Below, one piece after another: positions 13,111 through 25,606 of a DNA stretch of 64,000 nt (its first letter is position 1; every line of letters begins with the position of its first letter). Source of the DNA: Taenia hydatigena (Eukaryota; Platyhelminthes; Cestoda; Cyclophyllidea; Taeniidae). The notes beneath the pieces were generated by a model. That model was not told the DNA's origin. It saw nothing but the letters and a program-made list of their open reading frames with translations, and did not search any database. The stretch lies in NCBI GenBank assembly GCA_036345935.2, contig JADWOT020000010.1, forward strand, positions 7,676,587 through 7,740,586, written 5' to 3'. The position numbers were made by a program, and so were the translations under genes.

Positions 13111-14089
13111 GCCTTTCTCTCCAACATATCACCAGGTACTTGCGTGCTGCACGTCCTCAATCCCTTCACTACTATTTCAGTTGTCGGAATGAAGTAAGTT
13201 TTGCTAATTGTAGTTAGCTCCAGTGGAGTGCGTGAGGGGCTTTGACGCCTCCCATAACCACAGCATCTTTCTCACCATGCATATGCGCAACAATCCCATC
13301 GCATTCACAGAAGCAATTTGAATCGGCAAACATCAGAATCGTCATTGATATGAGTCTAAGCACAATGCAGCAAACAGCAAGAGACTCACGCTAGTCATCC
13401 TACGATAACCAATTTTAAGTGGCGGGAACATTAGACCTCATGGTTTGTACGGGTAGCGGCATATTATTCCAGTTCAGCAAACAGGTGGTGCATTATGGTG
13501 GAAGAAATCACTATATAACCAGGGATCTTTCCATCCGAATAGCTTAGTGTAACCAGCATACTCGAATAGGTGGTTTGAGCATCTTTGCGCATGACGCAGT
13601 GATAGAATAATGTGAATACTTTTCGTTGGATCAGCAAGGCATGCTACTCGACTTCCTGAGGTTCCACTTTACTGCCTATACCAACGAAATATCCAGAATA
13701 CAAAATCACTTCTTCTAAACAAGTGGAAAAATAATTGAGCATGTAATTTGGCTAAGATGGAGACGAGACTGCAAGAGTCGCCTAGTGGTGATGGGTGGAA
13801 TCTGCTGTGACCTATTCCGTCGGGATGGACAGCATGAACAACACCACACAGTGAGATAGGAAAAGCGGTGAAAGCGACAAAAACACTTTCGCTAACATTC
13901 GCGTGCAATTGGTGTTACAACACAGCAACGAACGTCCACGCTTTCCACGCAGTCATCACTTGTCTCACTGCGTGCACACGGTGGCGAAGCTGTAGCTACA
14001 TCATCCAGCATTCACACTCATGCATGCGTGGGCGCACATCACACCACATTTACTTTACTGGCTCCAATAACTCCTTGCTCCTGAGGAAC
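13111..14089. other. no recognisable gene
   Basis: No supported feature. The open frames at 13669-13908 (-) and 13868-14140 (+) overlap each other and carry no recognisable domain. Confidence 0.4.
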
Positions 14090-14415
14090 ACATGGTCAGG
14101 TAGATGTTGTGAATGTGGCCTTCGCTGCTCCTTGCATTAGCATGAAGATGGCTGCACTCTTGCTGCAAGTTGGTGAGTGGAAGTGTTAGTTGTGACCCGC
14201 AGTGGCGTGCGTCTCCATCGGAGGACTCGAATGTCATTGAGTTGAGTCCAATCAGATCCATTAACGTCAAGACCACAACCCAACTCACCTCCACTGCACA
14301 GGAGGCAACATCTCAGCAGCCCCTGAGACGATTCGCACGCACACATCCGAGTGTCCGCATATCCCCAACTTCTCGCCAGTGTAAGCCATCCGGAAGGAGT
14401 GTAGCAACATCGTGA
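14090..14415 (+). repeat. repeat R1, copy 5 (5' part)
   Basis: Matches R1 copy 1 at about 60-240: GAAGATGGCT is followed by a GTTGGTGAGTG block and TGTTAGTNGTGACC. Overlapping open frames on both strands are probably accidental. Confidence 0.5.
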
Positions 14416-15029
14416 TGTGAAGAAAAGTGAAGTAGTCATTCATTACGTGCATTAATCCCGTTAATTTGCATGACCTTAGGTAACGTAGTCCACTTCATCA
14501 CATTTTCGCAACCATAAAATACTCCAACTTGTCCTGCTCACGCCCTTCTACCTCCTCTCCGTGGATGGAAGCCGTATTTATGCTGTGAAACGGACCACTG
14601 TTCGGGTATTCCAGGTTGTCTCCTGCCTCAGAAATCTAACATGTCTATAATTCCAAGATACTGCTTAATCCAGTAAGTGTAACATCCGTACACAACACCA
14701 CCATAATGCAACCCGACTAATTTCCTTCCAATTCTGAGGGTACGCACATCACTAGCGATGCACTGCACAGTAGAAATTTTATTACCCCTGTGCGTATGGA
14801 AGGACGAACTACCACTGGAGGTGAAACTTCATTTCCCATCCCTCGTAATACAGAGCCCAGCATCTCCTGGCGCATCACCGTCTAGAGCACATCCACCTTC
14901 CTACTTAGTTAATTACTAAGTTGATTATTCCTTCGCCTACACTTTGAATGCGCGACCCGTCGTTTCAAGCACCATTGCCCAATGGCTAAATGATCGCACA
15001 CGCAGTGTCTGTGTGCTAACTTACACATT
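14416..15029. other. no recognisable feature
   Basis: No gene, RNA or clear repeat seen. It separates the R1-rich left part from the FN3 gene cluster. Confidence 0.4.
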
Positions 15030-15860
15030 TCCATCTTTGAGGCATCACTTGCATGTCTAGTTATGGCAAATAAAAGGATCCAGACGCATAGTCCACGTAC
15101 ATCTTCCTGATTGCAACAAATGGGCTTAAGTCATATCCTGTGAGTCAACTCTCCCACAGATAACTCAATCATTGCTAAAGTCGTCCCACTTACTGCCATC
15201 AGTGTCTGCTAATTGATACGTCTTTTGGCAGGCGATTGCTGATGATTTTACCCAACTTGAATGAGTAAATGTTTGTGCTACTAATTGTGGTTAATCAGAA
15301 GTAGAGTAACTTGGCTGCTGTTAGTTTCACTTTATTGCCAGATTTGTGTAGGGAATGTAGAGATACCAGTTGTAATAAATTACAGTAAGAAGTGCTAGGT
15401 CACATTGTGGTCTGATGAGCTGAAGACTGATTTTCCAATCAGAGTAGATCCAGAAAGCCGGGCAAATCATTTTCTCTTTCGGTGGTTGCAGGATTTGAGA
15501 CTGATTCCTCATGCAGAACAGCTGCTATATATTTTTCAGGGCAAAAGAAGAACCTCAATGCTGTTGACTTTGAACACGTGTGTGCCACCTAACAGTTGGA
15601 TGCACATCGTGGAGCATTTCGACTGCGCTATTAGTATAGAATGTACCATTATCGATGGTCATTTGCATAATGGTGGATGTTGAAGCATTGAACGTTTTGA
15701 TAGACCTTTCGATTAAGCTAATCAGTTTTAAATAAAACTACTGCCTTTTGAATGACGCGTAGGGAGAACCGATCTTGTTCCAAGGCTTCAGTTTAACCAA
15801 GCCATGACTTAGCAATGGCAAAACTAATCAAAAGGACTAACGTTTTTCCGAAGATGGTAT
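15030..15860 (+). repeat. 3' flank of FN3 gene A, duplicated at 24.6-25.3 kb
   Basis: Same-strand match to 24627-25345 (for example GGCATCACTTGCATGTCTA, and AACTCTCCCACAG about 100 bp on). It covers the region just downstream of FN3 gene A, up to its last exon boundary. More distant similarity to 30960-31080 and 42430-42500 shows it is the ancestral 3' flank of the whole gene family. No tail exon like those of genes B and C could be found on the - strand here. Confidence 0.6.
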
Positions 15861-18800
15861 GGTCACTGTCTGGAATTCACAGTAGGGTGTAATGTATTCA
15901 AAGACCTGCGAAACTGGCACTTCAATGTGCGCACACACAGCGGCGGTAACGACTTGTCCTGATTTCAGATTAGGAAAGGTATAGGAATTGCCGGAGGTGA
16001 GGTTGGCATTCGTCTGCCACATTCCATCCAGAGTCCACTTAATGACGTAGCCATTAATGAAGCCGTAGGGCTTACTTGGTCGTTGCCATGTCAGTTGCGC
16101 ACTGCTAGAGTCAAGTGCCACCAGGCTTACCTTCTGGGGAGCACTGAGACCTACAAATTGCAGAATGAATAGGCTTGTCAGGTTTGTTGGGAGTAGGGGA
16201 AACTTTCGTGCATTTCGTGTCTTCCAATGCTTTCCTATGTGGTTGATCATGGGTGTGGACAAGTTGAGCATAAATTAGAATGAAGATAAAGTCAGCTACT
16301 GATAGCATTCAAGTAAAGTAGCAGTAGGTGGAAAGAAGGCGGACCTTCATGTACCACTGTAAATGTCAGTGGGTCAGCCGGCAAACTGAAAATGTCGGGC
16401 CTCATGCGTCCACGAACTGTGACTGAATACATATGCAGGTACAGCATATCCGCTATTTGGCAATCTCGCTCCTTTGCAGTGAGGTTGACGACAGAAGTCC
16501 AGGGTGTTTCTGAGGTTGACAACCCGAGCTTGTACAGGAGCTCATAACCCTCAAATGTTCCGATGACGCCCTCGGGATTGTGTATTGTTATGTGCAAATC
16601 CCGACTGTCTCCAAAGAAAATTGCTTCAAACGTCGGTTTTCGCATGCCTACAACAGTGAACATGAGGCGTCTCAACGAGGACGACCACCAAATAATGAAA
16701 TGCTTTACATTTCATGTGCTGACAACCAATGCAAAAGGGAGCCAATGCAATTCTGCTTGTCGTTTATGGGCTGATAGTAAAACATAGCATTATACATCGT
16801 CTGTAGTCTTCATACATCCCCTGACAAACATCACTTTTAAGTGAGGACAGAGCTTTGATTAGACGAACAGATCGGACCAACCTTGTTTGTCTGATGGTAT
16901 AGTTGCTCCCACGAAAGTACTGCGAGTACCGAAGTAATCAAATTTCACTGGAGTTATCGGTCGCATGTGTGCACCAAGGGAGACGACAACGGTCTGTCCA
17001 GGCCTCAAATCAGTAAAGTCATACAAATAATTGGGAGGAAGATCAATCTTATCCTGCTCTTCGTAATCCAGAGTCCATTCCATGGAGTAGCCAACAATGC
17101 GGCCATAGGGCTCTTTTGGTGGCTTCCATGTTAATTGTATTGTGTAAGGATCGGCCGCTTCAAGTTGGATACTTTGAGGAAGACTACGGTCTACACATCG
17201 AAGGGTGAGTACTTAAATCAATAGTGTTAAGAAAGTAATAATGCACCGCACCTCTCTTTGCGAACCGTGATATAAGTAATAAAAGAAAGCACAATTGGAT
17301 TGAATGAGTAAATAGGCGTTTATGATTGCACATGTGTAGAATGGTGGGGAATGGGAAAGAGACAAACCTTCGTCCTTGGTTTCAAATACTAATAGAGTCG
17401 CCAACTCGCTAAAATTGTGAGGTAGCACGTATCCGCGTACTGTCACTGAATATTTGGATGACGTTTCTATTTCATCCAGTTCACATTTTCGCTCTCCTGC
17501 AGTGAGGTTGACTACTGAACGCCAAGGACCTTGTGGTCCGGTGCTACCAGTTGCCAGGAAGACCTCGAAACCACCAAATGTTCCTTTCACGCCCTTGGGT
17601 TCGTGGATCACTAGGTCCAATATATCAATATCTTCGTGATAAGCTGCCTCGAATGTTGGTTTTCGCATGGCTGCAACAGCAGACAAGAGGCGATTAGACT
17701 GGTCGTCTCACCACGGCAACGCAAAGCAGTTGCCATTTCATGTGTGTCAAATACAGCATAAACTACGATGTCTATGCAAGACGAACGCACCCGCGCCCTT
17801 GGTGTGAATGGGAGACGATGGGTCGGATTTTCTTGTGCATTCCTCAGGAGCTTGATCCTCTTCTGGATAAGTGCTAGCTGTCACGGTGCAGATATACCCC
17901 GTGTTTATTTGCAAATCACTGATTGTGAGGGAGGTGGTCATGTTGTCATCAGTTGAGGCACTGGTTGGGTTTCTATTTGTCAAAACCTCGGAACAAGTCA
18001 CGGTGTAAGGCTGGAGGACTCCTTTCACAGGCGTTGGTGCTTTCCACTCCACTTCAATTTGTGTGGTTGTGGTGCCTTTACCTGTGGGCGGCGGTATGGG
18101 AGGCGGAGCTGTGAATGATGAAATAGCATTGGTGAGAGTACACGGTGCGATTTGACCTCAACTGTCACAGCTGTGGAAGGACTGTGGTTCCCCTTGTTTG
18201 TGATCCCACACCCTTGCCCTTCCTCACCAAATAAACGTGGCGGAGAGTTAAACTATGAAAGAGGTAGTCAGCGCAAAGTGAGGGTCTTATAGGCATGACT
18301 TGCCTTCGGCTTACCAGTGGGCCATGTTTGAACGGGTGGCATGGGAAACACAAAGCGGCCACCTTCTCCAGTTACTTCTATAATCACGTCGTACAGTGTG
18401 TAGGCATCCAAACCCTCAGCAGTCGCCTCTCCAGCCGTGGCGTCTGATGACACGAGTCTGTGGCTGCCAAACATAGAATTTGGTTGCACATCCAATACTA
18501 CATGCGATAGAAGAAGTTCTGTTAGCACTTCCGCATCCCAAGTGTAGGAAAGGGAGGTAGAACCCACACGACTCAAATGGAAAACTGCCGACAGATGTGT
18601 TGCGTCAGCCATTGCTTCTGTAATTGATTGAAAATAAAATGAGGAGCAAACTTAAGCAAGTGCTTATCAAGCAGAATTGAGTGCGAGGGAGAGGAGCTGG
18701 ATTGTGTGTGAGATGGGAATGTGTGGTGTGAGAAGGCAGTAACTAAGAGTGACAGTAGGTGGGTGAAGAAGAAAGCATCCCGCGTGTGTGTGTGTGTGAA

Positions 18801-19324
18801 TACGAAGCGGTGGTAAAGTCATGAGAGAGGCATTCTCGAATGCACCTCTGTTATTCAGCTCCTCAATTTAGGAACAGAATGACCTCAGCCTACAAGACGT
18901 ACCTCGCAATCAGGTAGATTGAAAAGCGAAATCAGAGAACCGAATTGTACTTTATATGAAGTAGATGTAAATTCAAAAGGATTTGAAAGATGAACTTAGA
19001 GGAGAGTGGCAAGTATAATATCAGGGTAAAGAATGGGACTACTCAGTAGTATGACGTTGATTAAACCGTCATATAAGGAGAGGTGTTGCAATGAGAAAGG
19101 AGGGGAAGGCGTTAGTTCATCATTAGCAATTTTCAGCTGTTCACATGTTAAGGCACATTCACTCTGCGTGTCAGGCTTACCATCTAAACAAACGCTCAAT
19201 TTCCAAATAATGTTACGTGTGCTGATTATGATTAGGCGGAAGTCTTACCGATCGCCCGTGTGGAGTCACCGTACAGGATGAGAGTTGTCAACAATACGAG
19301 GTAGAATTGAAATAATTTCTCCAT
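15837..19324 (-). CDS. FN3 gene A: secreted protein with six FN3 domains (7 exons)
   Basis: Exons (- strand): 19324-19249, 18617-18315, 18108-17791, 17670-17368, 17190-16882, 16647-16345, 16150-15837. All introns are GT...AG and phase 1, giving 641 residues. The start ATG at 19324 opens a typical signal peptide (residues 1-24, hydrophobic core YLVLLTTLILY). Each later exon is one FN3 domain of about 100 residues: gamma 26-126, delta 127-232, alpha 233-333, beta 334-436, alpha 437-537, beta 538-641. Alpha units start near KPTFEA and contain SVVNLT and VTVRG. Beta units contain GY.I/M.W and a later F.DL or FPNL turn. Several N-glycosylation sequons occur, for example NLT. The predicted role is a secreted or surface adhesive/antigenic protein; the ligand is unknown. 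The frame is intact throughout. The 3' end is uncertain: TAG follows EKR directly, but the sequence there (C|GTTAGT) is also a phase-1 donor in the position used by the sister genes, so another exon may exist. Not recognised as a named gene. Confidence 0.8.
18784..18798 (+). repeat. (GT)n microsatellite in intron 1 of gene A
   Basis: Uninterrupted GT run of about 15 bp, lying in the first intron of FN3 gene A. Confidence 0.85.
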
Positions 19325-19363
19325 TCCAGAATTTCGTTGTTCTCACATCCAACACATTCCTCC

Positions 19364-19458
19364 CTTTTACCATTGTTGCAAAGCCGTGTCAGCCTATCAC
19401 TTTGTTTGATTTTGACCTACAAAGCAAATTGTGCATTCGTGCATAACATGACACCACA
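19364..19458 (-). promoter_or_regulatory. promoter region of FN3 gene A
   Basis: On the - strand, an ATAGGCTG box (19397-19390) is followed after 20 bp by TAAAAG (19369-19364), which takes the position of the TATAAG found in genes B and C. The start codon lies 45 bp further on. About 50 bp upstream of the box is GTGGTGTCAT (19457-19448), matching GTGGTGTCAC at the same offset in B and C. The degenerate TATA may mean weaker or different expression. Confidence 0.6.
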
Positions 19459-19499
19459 CACTATTGGCTTGTATGGCTGGCGGTGTCATATGTTATTGG

Positions 19500-21174
19500 T
19501 ACTGATCGCTCTTATGCACTGCAAGTCTAAGAAGCCACAATCTGGAATAAGCAGAACCTCGTGAGTGTTTTCTGAAAGCGTAAACTTAATTTAAGTGAGG
19601 TGATAAGGAATGGGAGAAATAGACTAGTGTGAAGCCTGGGGAATCCACGGCAGATACGCCGGATGGTGTTGTCAAAATGACTCAGAGTCGCACTTAAAAC
19701 CACAATTAGGAGGCGTCTTTTGCCAATCATCCATTGGCAAGTCAATAGGCGCACGCACACAAGTAGCATCTCTCTGTTGACTACGATATCAACCCGTCTC
19801 TACGCCACCTGGCTGGGAGAGCGATCGGCTCCATACCATTAACACATACATAAAGCTCGCTTTTTATCTGGCTCTCAAGACTGTGACACATTCAACCCAC
19901 AAATTTTGCGAAGTTTGAGCCATTACAAAAAGAGAATCACTCATCCAGACCTTTACATCTCAGGTGTTTCCTCGTAGCTACTTTGAGTAAAGAATTCGCT
20001 ACAACGGACACATGGCCAAATGAATCAGTGAATATTGAAAGGCAGAGACTGTCTGAGCATGGTCTGATGCTCGGTCAGTTGGGTTGAATGCTGGATCCCT
20101 GGCATGCAATAGGCGTTAGCGCACCCCAATTGCAATTAACCCAATTACACTCAATGAAATCGAAATGGCTGCACAAAAGGCATATTACTACACTGCCTTG
20201 CGAAAGTAAGCACGAGAGTTGAAGGCCTCAAAAGTTGCACATCTAGGACTGTAAGTGGATGTCGACACGTGGATGTTGTTATGGGACAGGATTGACCCGT
20301 CTGCCGATGCTCCCAATGCTCCCAATGCCAGTGTAGACAAGCGTTCTACTTGCAGTCGATCCATTTCTGAGGAAGATTTAGCCAACTCAAATGCTTTCAT
20401 ACCCAATGCTCACCATCTTACACGTCTGCTTCATAATCGTGCTAAGCAACAATCGCTTTCAGCCAAAGTTTAATGGTCTCACATCATCACAGCCAAAGCC
20501 ACAGAAACACCACCAAAATGGCACATCGAGTTGGAAGAGTGTAAGGTATGGAGAAAGGATGAAGTATACAACAAAGGTGGAGCATGCACCTCATTTTCTT
20601 CTTTTCATTTGGTCGTAAGCATCTATTGGATCCCTTCACATTTGCAATGCGAAGTCGCCAGCATTTTTCGAGCAACTAAACAACTCAACCGCCTTAATAC
20701 AAAAATGGCAATTTGTGCTACTCCAAATCTCTTCACTGAAGCTGGAATAAAACAAATAAGTGTGGAAAATACAGCTTCTACTATCAAGTGATGGCTTACT
20801 GCAATCTTCTCATCTTCTTCTTATTTATTAACAGGAGACAGCTTTATTACCACGACTCTTTTGCCTCCCTTTGTGCTCACCACAGTGTCATGTTAACAGC
20901 CTTTAACAACTCCTGCAGCTTATTCACACCTCACTGACAGACTGGCAACTCAAGCACTAAAGGTGACCTCCTTCAAGTTCACATTGCCAGCCTTTTGTCA
21001 ACAAAGCTTTTAATTCACGCCTGTGTGTGGCACACACTGAAGAGTTTAATCTCACAAGACGACGAAGTTGAGCGATAGATATTGTTATGAAAACTGGAGC
21101 AATTGAAAAGCAAGAGAAGAAAAGTGGTTGTCACAAAATGATGCGACTAACGATTAGGTGGGCTAGTTGGTGCA
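19500..21174 (+). repeat. inverted repeat IR2, left arm
   Basis: The reverse complement continues across the centre into 21190-22420. Close to the centre (about 20800-21174) the two arms are nearly identical, and outward the match decays. The left arm has about 325 bp (20045-20365) absent from the right arm. That extra block resembles 25740-25980. Short open frames in this arm are mirrored only in part, so no gene is called. Confidence 0.85.
20110..20390 (+). repeat. repeat R7, copy 1
   Basis: Similar to 25740-25980 on the same strand and, inverted, to about 37900-38100. Shared features are a GCRTTAGCGCA block, ATGTGGACGTTG-like sequence and GACAGGATT. Present in the left but not the right IR2 arm, so it was inserted or lost after the palindrome formed. 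Confidence 0.5.
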
Positions 21175-21189
21175 ATCGGGAGTGGCAGC

Positions 21190-22420
21190 TGCACCAACTA
21201 GCCCAACTAATGGTTAGTCGCATCATTTTTTGACAATCATTTTACTTCTCTTGCTTTCCAAATAGCTCCAGTTTTCATAACAATATCTGTCACTCAACTT
21301 CGTCTTCTTGTGAGATTAAACTCTTCAGTGTGAGCCACACACAAGAGTGAATTAAAAGCTTTGTTGACAAAAGGCTGGCAATGTGAACTTGAAGGAGGTC
21401 ACCTTTAGTGCTTGAGTTGCCAGTCTGTCAGTGAGGTGTGAATAAGCTGCAGGAGTTGTTAAAGGCTGTTAACATGACACTGCGGTAAGCACAAATGGAG
21501 GCAAAAGAGCCGTGATAATAAAGCTGTTTCCTGTTAATAAAGAAGAAGTGAGAGATGAGGATGTTGCAGTAAGCTATCACTCGATATTAGAAGCTGTGTT
21601 CTCAATAGTTATGTTTAATTCGAGCTTCGTAGAAGAGATTCGGAGTTGTTCAGTTGCTCGAGAAATGCTGGCGATTTCGCACTGAACATGTGGAGGAATT
21701 CAATAAGTGTCTACGACCAAATGAAAAGAAGAAAATGAGGCACATACTCCGCTAATTAAGGAGACACCTTTTTGTATACTTCATCCTTTCTCCAAACCTT
21801 ACACTCTTCCAACTTGACATGCCAATTTTGGTGGTGTTTCTGTGGCCTTTGCTGCCGTGATGGGGGTTCAACAAACTTTGGCTAAAAGCGATCGCTGCTT
21901 GGCACAGTTATGAAGTAAACGCCTAAGATAGTGAGCGTTAGGCATGAAGGTATTTGAGTTGGCTAAATCTTCCTCCGAAATGGATCATGATTCACTGACT
22001 CATTAGCCTATGCGCCCATTGTAGCGAATCCTTTACTTCAAGCAGCCACGAAGATCATCCTGACGTGTAAAGGTGTGAATGAGTTAATTTATTTTGCATG
22101 ACAGTTCAAACTTCAAGATCTGTTTGTGTGAGATGTGTCACACTCCTCACTATCAAATAGAAATAAGTGAACTTTATGTGTGTGAGTGTGGTCTGCAGCC
22201 GATAGCCAACCCATCCAGATGGCGAATGGACTGATATAAGTCCTAGTCATCAGAGAGATGTTAAGCGTTTGCGTGCGCCTATCGGCTGGCTAGTGCATGG
22301 TTGGCAGAAGAGACTGCCTAAGTATGGTTTTAGGTCCGACTTCGAGTCACCCTGGCAGCATACTCCAGCGTTTCTGCTATGGATTCTTCAGTCTTGGCAT
22401 TTGCTACGTGTGTATCGTAA
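21190..22420 (-). repeat. inverted repeat IR2, right arm
   Basis: Mirror of 21174-19500 with a 15-bp spacer (21175-21189). It runs outward through GTGCGTGCGCCTAT (22272) and then meets the delta exon of relic A'. The part corresponding to the promoter, signal exon and gamma exon of gene A is missing here. Confidence 0.85.
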
Positions 22421-24357
22421 AACTAGCACTTATTTAGAAGAGAATCAAGCTCCTGAGGAATGCACAAGAAAATCTGACCCATCGTCTCCCATTCACACCA
22501 AGGGCGCGGGTGCGTTCGTCTTGCATAGACACCGTAGTCTATGCTGCATTTGACACACATGAAATGGCAACTGCTTTGCGTTGACTTGGTGAGACGACCA
22601 GTCTAACCACCTCTTCTCTGCTGCTACAGCCATGCAAAGACCGACATTCGAGGCAACTTATCACGAAGATATTGATATACTGGACCTAGTAATCCACGAA
22701 CTCAAGGGCGTCAAAGGGATATTCGGTGGTTTCGAGGTCTTTCCGTGATCCTTGGCATTCTATGACTGGCCTCACTGCAGATGCGCGAGAATGTAAATTG
22801 GAGGAAATGAAGACGTTAACCAAACATTTGGTGACAGTGCACGGACTGGTTCTGCCCCACATTTTCCGCATCATGGCGAACCTACTAGAATTTGAAACGT
22901 TGGACGAATGTTTGTCGATTTTCCATTTGCCACCACCCTATCCATATGCAATCAAAAACGCCTATTTATTCATTCATTCTAATTTTTTCTTACTTTTCAA
23001 CTTACATCACCGTTCGCATAGAGATGTATGGTGATTCACCACTTCCTTAACACTATTGAGGCATGTACTCACTCTGATGTGTGGATCATAGTCTTCCTCG
23101 GAATATCCTACATGGAGCGGCCGACCCTATGGTCGCATTGTTGGCTACCCCATCGAATGGACTCTAGATTACACATTACAAGGACATATATACCTTCCCC
23201 CCAGATTATTCATTTTCATTTACTGATTTGAGGCCAGGACGGACCATTGTCGTCTCCCTTTGTGTGCACACACGACCGATGAATCCAGTGAAATTTGATT
23301 ACTTCGGTACTCGCAGTACTTTCGTGGAAGCAACTATACCATCACACAAACAAGGTTGGTCCGATCTGTTCGTCTAATCAAAGCTCTGTCCTCACTTGGA
23401 AGTGATGATTGTCAGGGGATGTATGAAGACTACAGACGATGTATAATGCTATGTTTTACTATCAACCCATAAACGACAAGCAGAAGTGCATTGGCTCCCA
23501 TTCGCATTTGCTGTCAGCACATGGATTGAAAAACATTGCATTATCTGGTGGTTGTCCTCGTTGAGACGCCTCATGTTCACTGTTGTAGGCATGCGAAAAC
23601 CGACGTTTGAAGCAATTTTTTTTGGAGACAGTCGCGATTTGCACATACCAATACACGATCCCGAGGGCGTCATCGGAGATTTTGGCAGTTATGCGATCTT
23701 AGAGAAGGTCGGGCCACCAGACTCACTAACACTAAAAATCTGCTGCCGGCCTCATCGAAAATGATTGAGAATATCAAATAGAGGAAATGCAGCCCCCGTA
23801 TTTGTGTTCAATCATGGCCCGACCCTTTCGGTTTGATGGCTGTCCCACTGGTATTCGCAATAGTACATGAAAGTTTGTATTCTTTCCAACTTCCGCCAAT
23901 AGTAGCTGACTTTACATTTATTTTAAGTTATGTTCAAAGTGTCCACATCCATGAGCAATCACACTGAAAATATTAGAGAACACGAAACCCGCAAAGTTTC
24001 CCTTTCTCTCAACGAAACTGACGAGTTCATTCATTTCTGCGATTTTTAGGTCTTAATGTTTCTCAGATTGTGAACCTGGAGGCACTAAACTATTTCAGTG
24101 TGCAAACGACAGAGCAACCACCAGTTAAACCTTGCGACTTCATAACTAACTACAGCATTTAGTGGGCTTTGAATGGAATATGACAGGCAAATACTAATCT
24201 CACTACGAGTCAAACCCATACCCTCGTCCACTGAATACAGGACAAACCATCACCACCGCAGTGTGTGCGTGCATTGAAGTGCTATCCTCGGAGAGCTTTG
24301 AATACGTTACTCCCTACAGTACATTCCTGACAGTGACTACATTACCTTTAAGACAAT
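22420..24357 (+). pseudogene. FN3 relic A': inverted, decayed copy of gene A
   Basis: Exon remnants in the same order as gene A but on the + strand: 3' part of delta 22420-22509, alpha 22630-22909, beta about 23100-23354, alpha 23589-23873, beta 24050-24357. Acceptors are kept (CTGCTACAG before 22630, GTTGTAG before 23589, TTTTTAG before 24050). The frames are broken: the first alpha exon has lost sequence around 22740, and the second ends early around 23762. Signal exon, gamma exon and promoter are absent. Together with IR2 this is the second half of a large inverted duplication of the gene A locus. Not expected to make a protein. Confidence 0.85.
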
Positions 24358-24626
24358 GTTAGTCCTTTGTATTCGCTTTACCCAATGCTGTGTCATGGCT
24401 TGTTTGGACTGAACCCTTAAAACAAGGTCTACCAGCATGAAGAAAGACTCATCATAAATGGGAGAGGACGTAAAATTCCACGGGTGTTAAGGGACTTTTA
24501 TGCTGCCAAGGCAGTATCACAATCCTCGCACTGTTCATGTCTCACGCAGTCCATGCACGACATTGACTTAGTGAACTAATGTGGTCGTGAAGGGCGCGGT
24601 CATCATTCAATCGACGCTTCCATCTT

Positions 24627-25345
24627 CAAGGCATCACTTGCATGTCTACTTTGGCGAATAAAGGGATCCAGGCGCGTCGTCCACGTGCATCCTCCTGATT
24701 GCAACAAATGGGGCTAAAGTTATATCCTGTAAGTCAACTCTCCCACAGGCAACTCAATCAATGTCTGCCTATTGATGCGTCTTAAGTTGATGATTGCAGA
24801 AAATTTTATTTACCTGGAATGAGTAAATGTATGTGCTGACGGTTGTGGCTAATCAGAAGAAGAATAATTTGACGCAGTCACAGAGAATTTTTTGTTGTTA
24901 GTTTTACTTCATTGTCACCTGGAAGAAATTATAGCGAGAAATGATAGACCATATTGTGGCGTGATAAGTTGAGGACAGATATTCCAATCGGAGTCATGGC
25001 CTATCCTTATGCAAGACAGCTGATTCCTTTCGCTTCTGTGCAATACAAATAATCATTTCTGCCAAATTTAAGCACATATCTTCCACCTAACAATTAGTTG
25101 TACAGCATAAAACACTTCGACTGCCGTACCAATTTCGACTGCGGCATTATGGATAGTCGATTTCTTAACAATGGATGACAAAACACTTATCTTTTTGACA
25201 GAACTTTGAAAATTGACGCCTTAATCAAAACGCGTTGAGAGAAATAGCCTTGTTATAAGGGTTTAGTCCAGCGAAACGTTAAGACAATGTTGGGGAAAAT
25301 ACCAAAAAGGACTAACTTCGTTTCGGAGGCTAATCCATATATGCA
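24627..25345 (+). repeat. orphan copy of the gene A 3' flank
   Basis: Matches 15030-15860 on the same strand and ends at the equivalent of the last-exon donor (AAAAAGGACTAAC near 25306). No FN3 exon follows on its right, so this is the downstream flank of a gene copy that has been deleted or replaced by IR3 sequence. Confidence 0.6.
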
Positions 25346-25606
25346 TTTACAGTAAAGCCTTCGTCTATTCGGGAGGCAGCAGAATTGAGACCGCTGACCG
25401 ACAATTAGTCCAACGTTTAATACTTGGCGGTAAAATCACGCAAAAGGTTTTGCCTATAACATTCACGAACTTGGAACCATTTTACAAAATAGACTCATGC
25501 ATGCATTAAAAACCCGAAGTTTTGCCACTGCGATGTTAAACGTAGGCTAAAACCGATCGCTAAAGCCGACAGGCGGACTTGTGGGTCAATGGGTGCTAGT
25601 CACATG

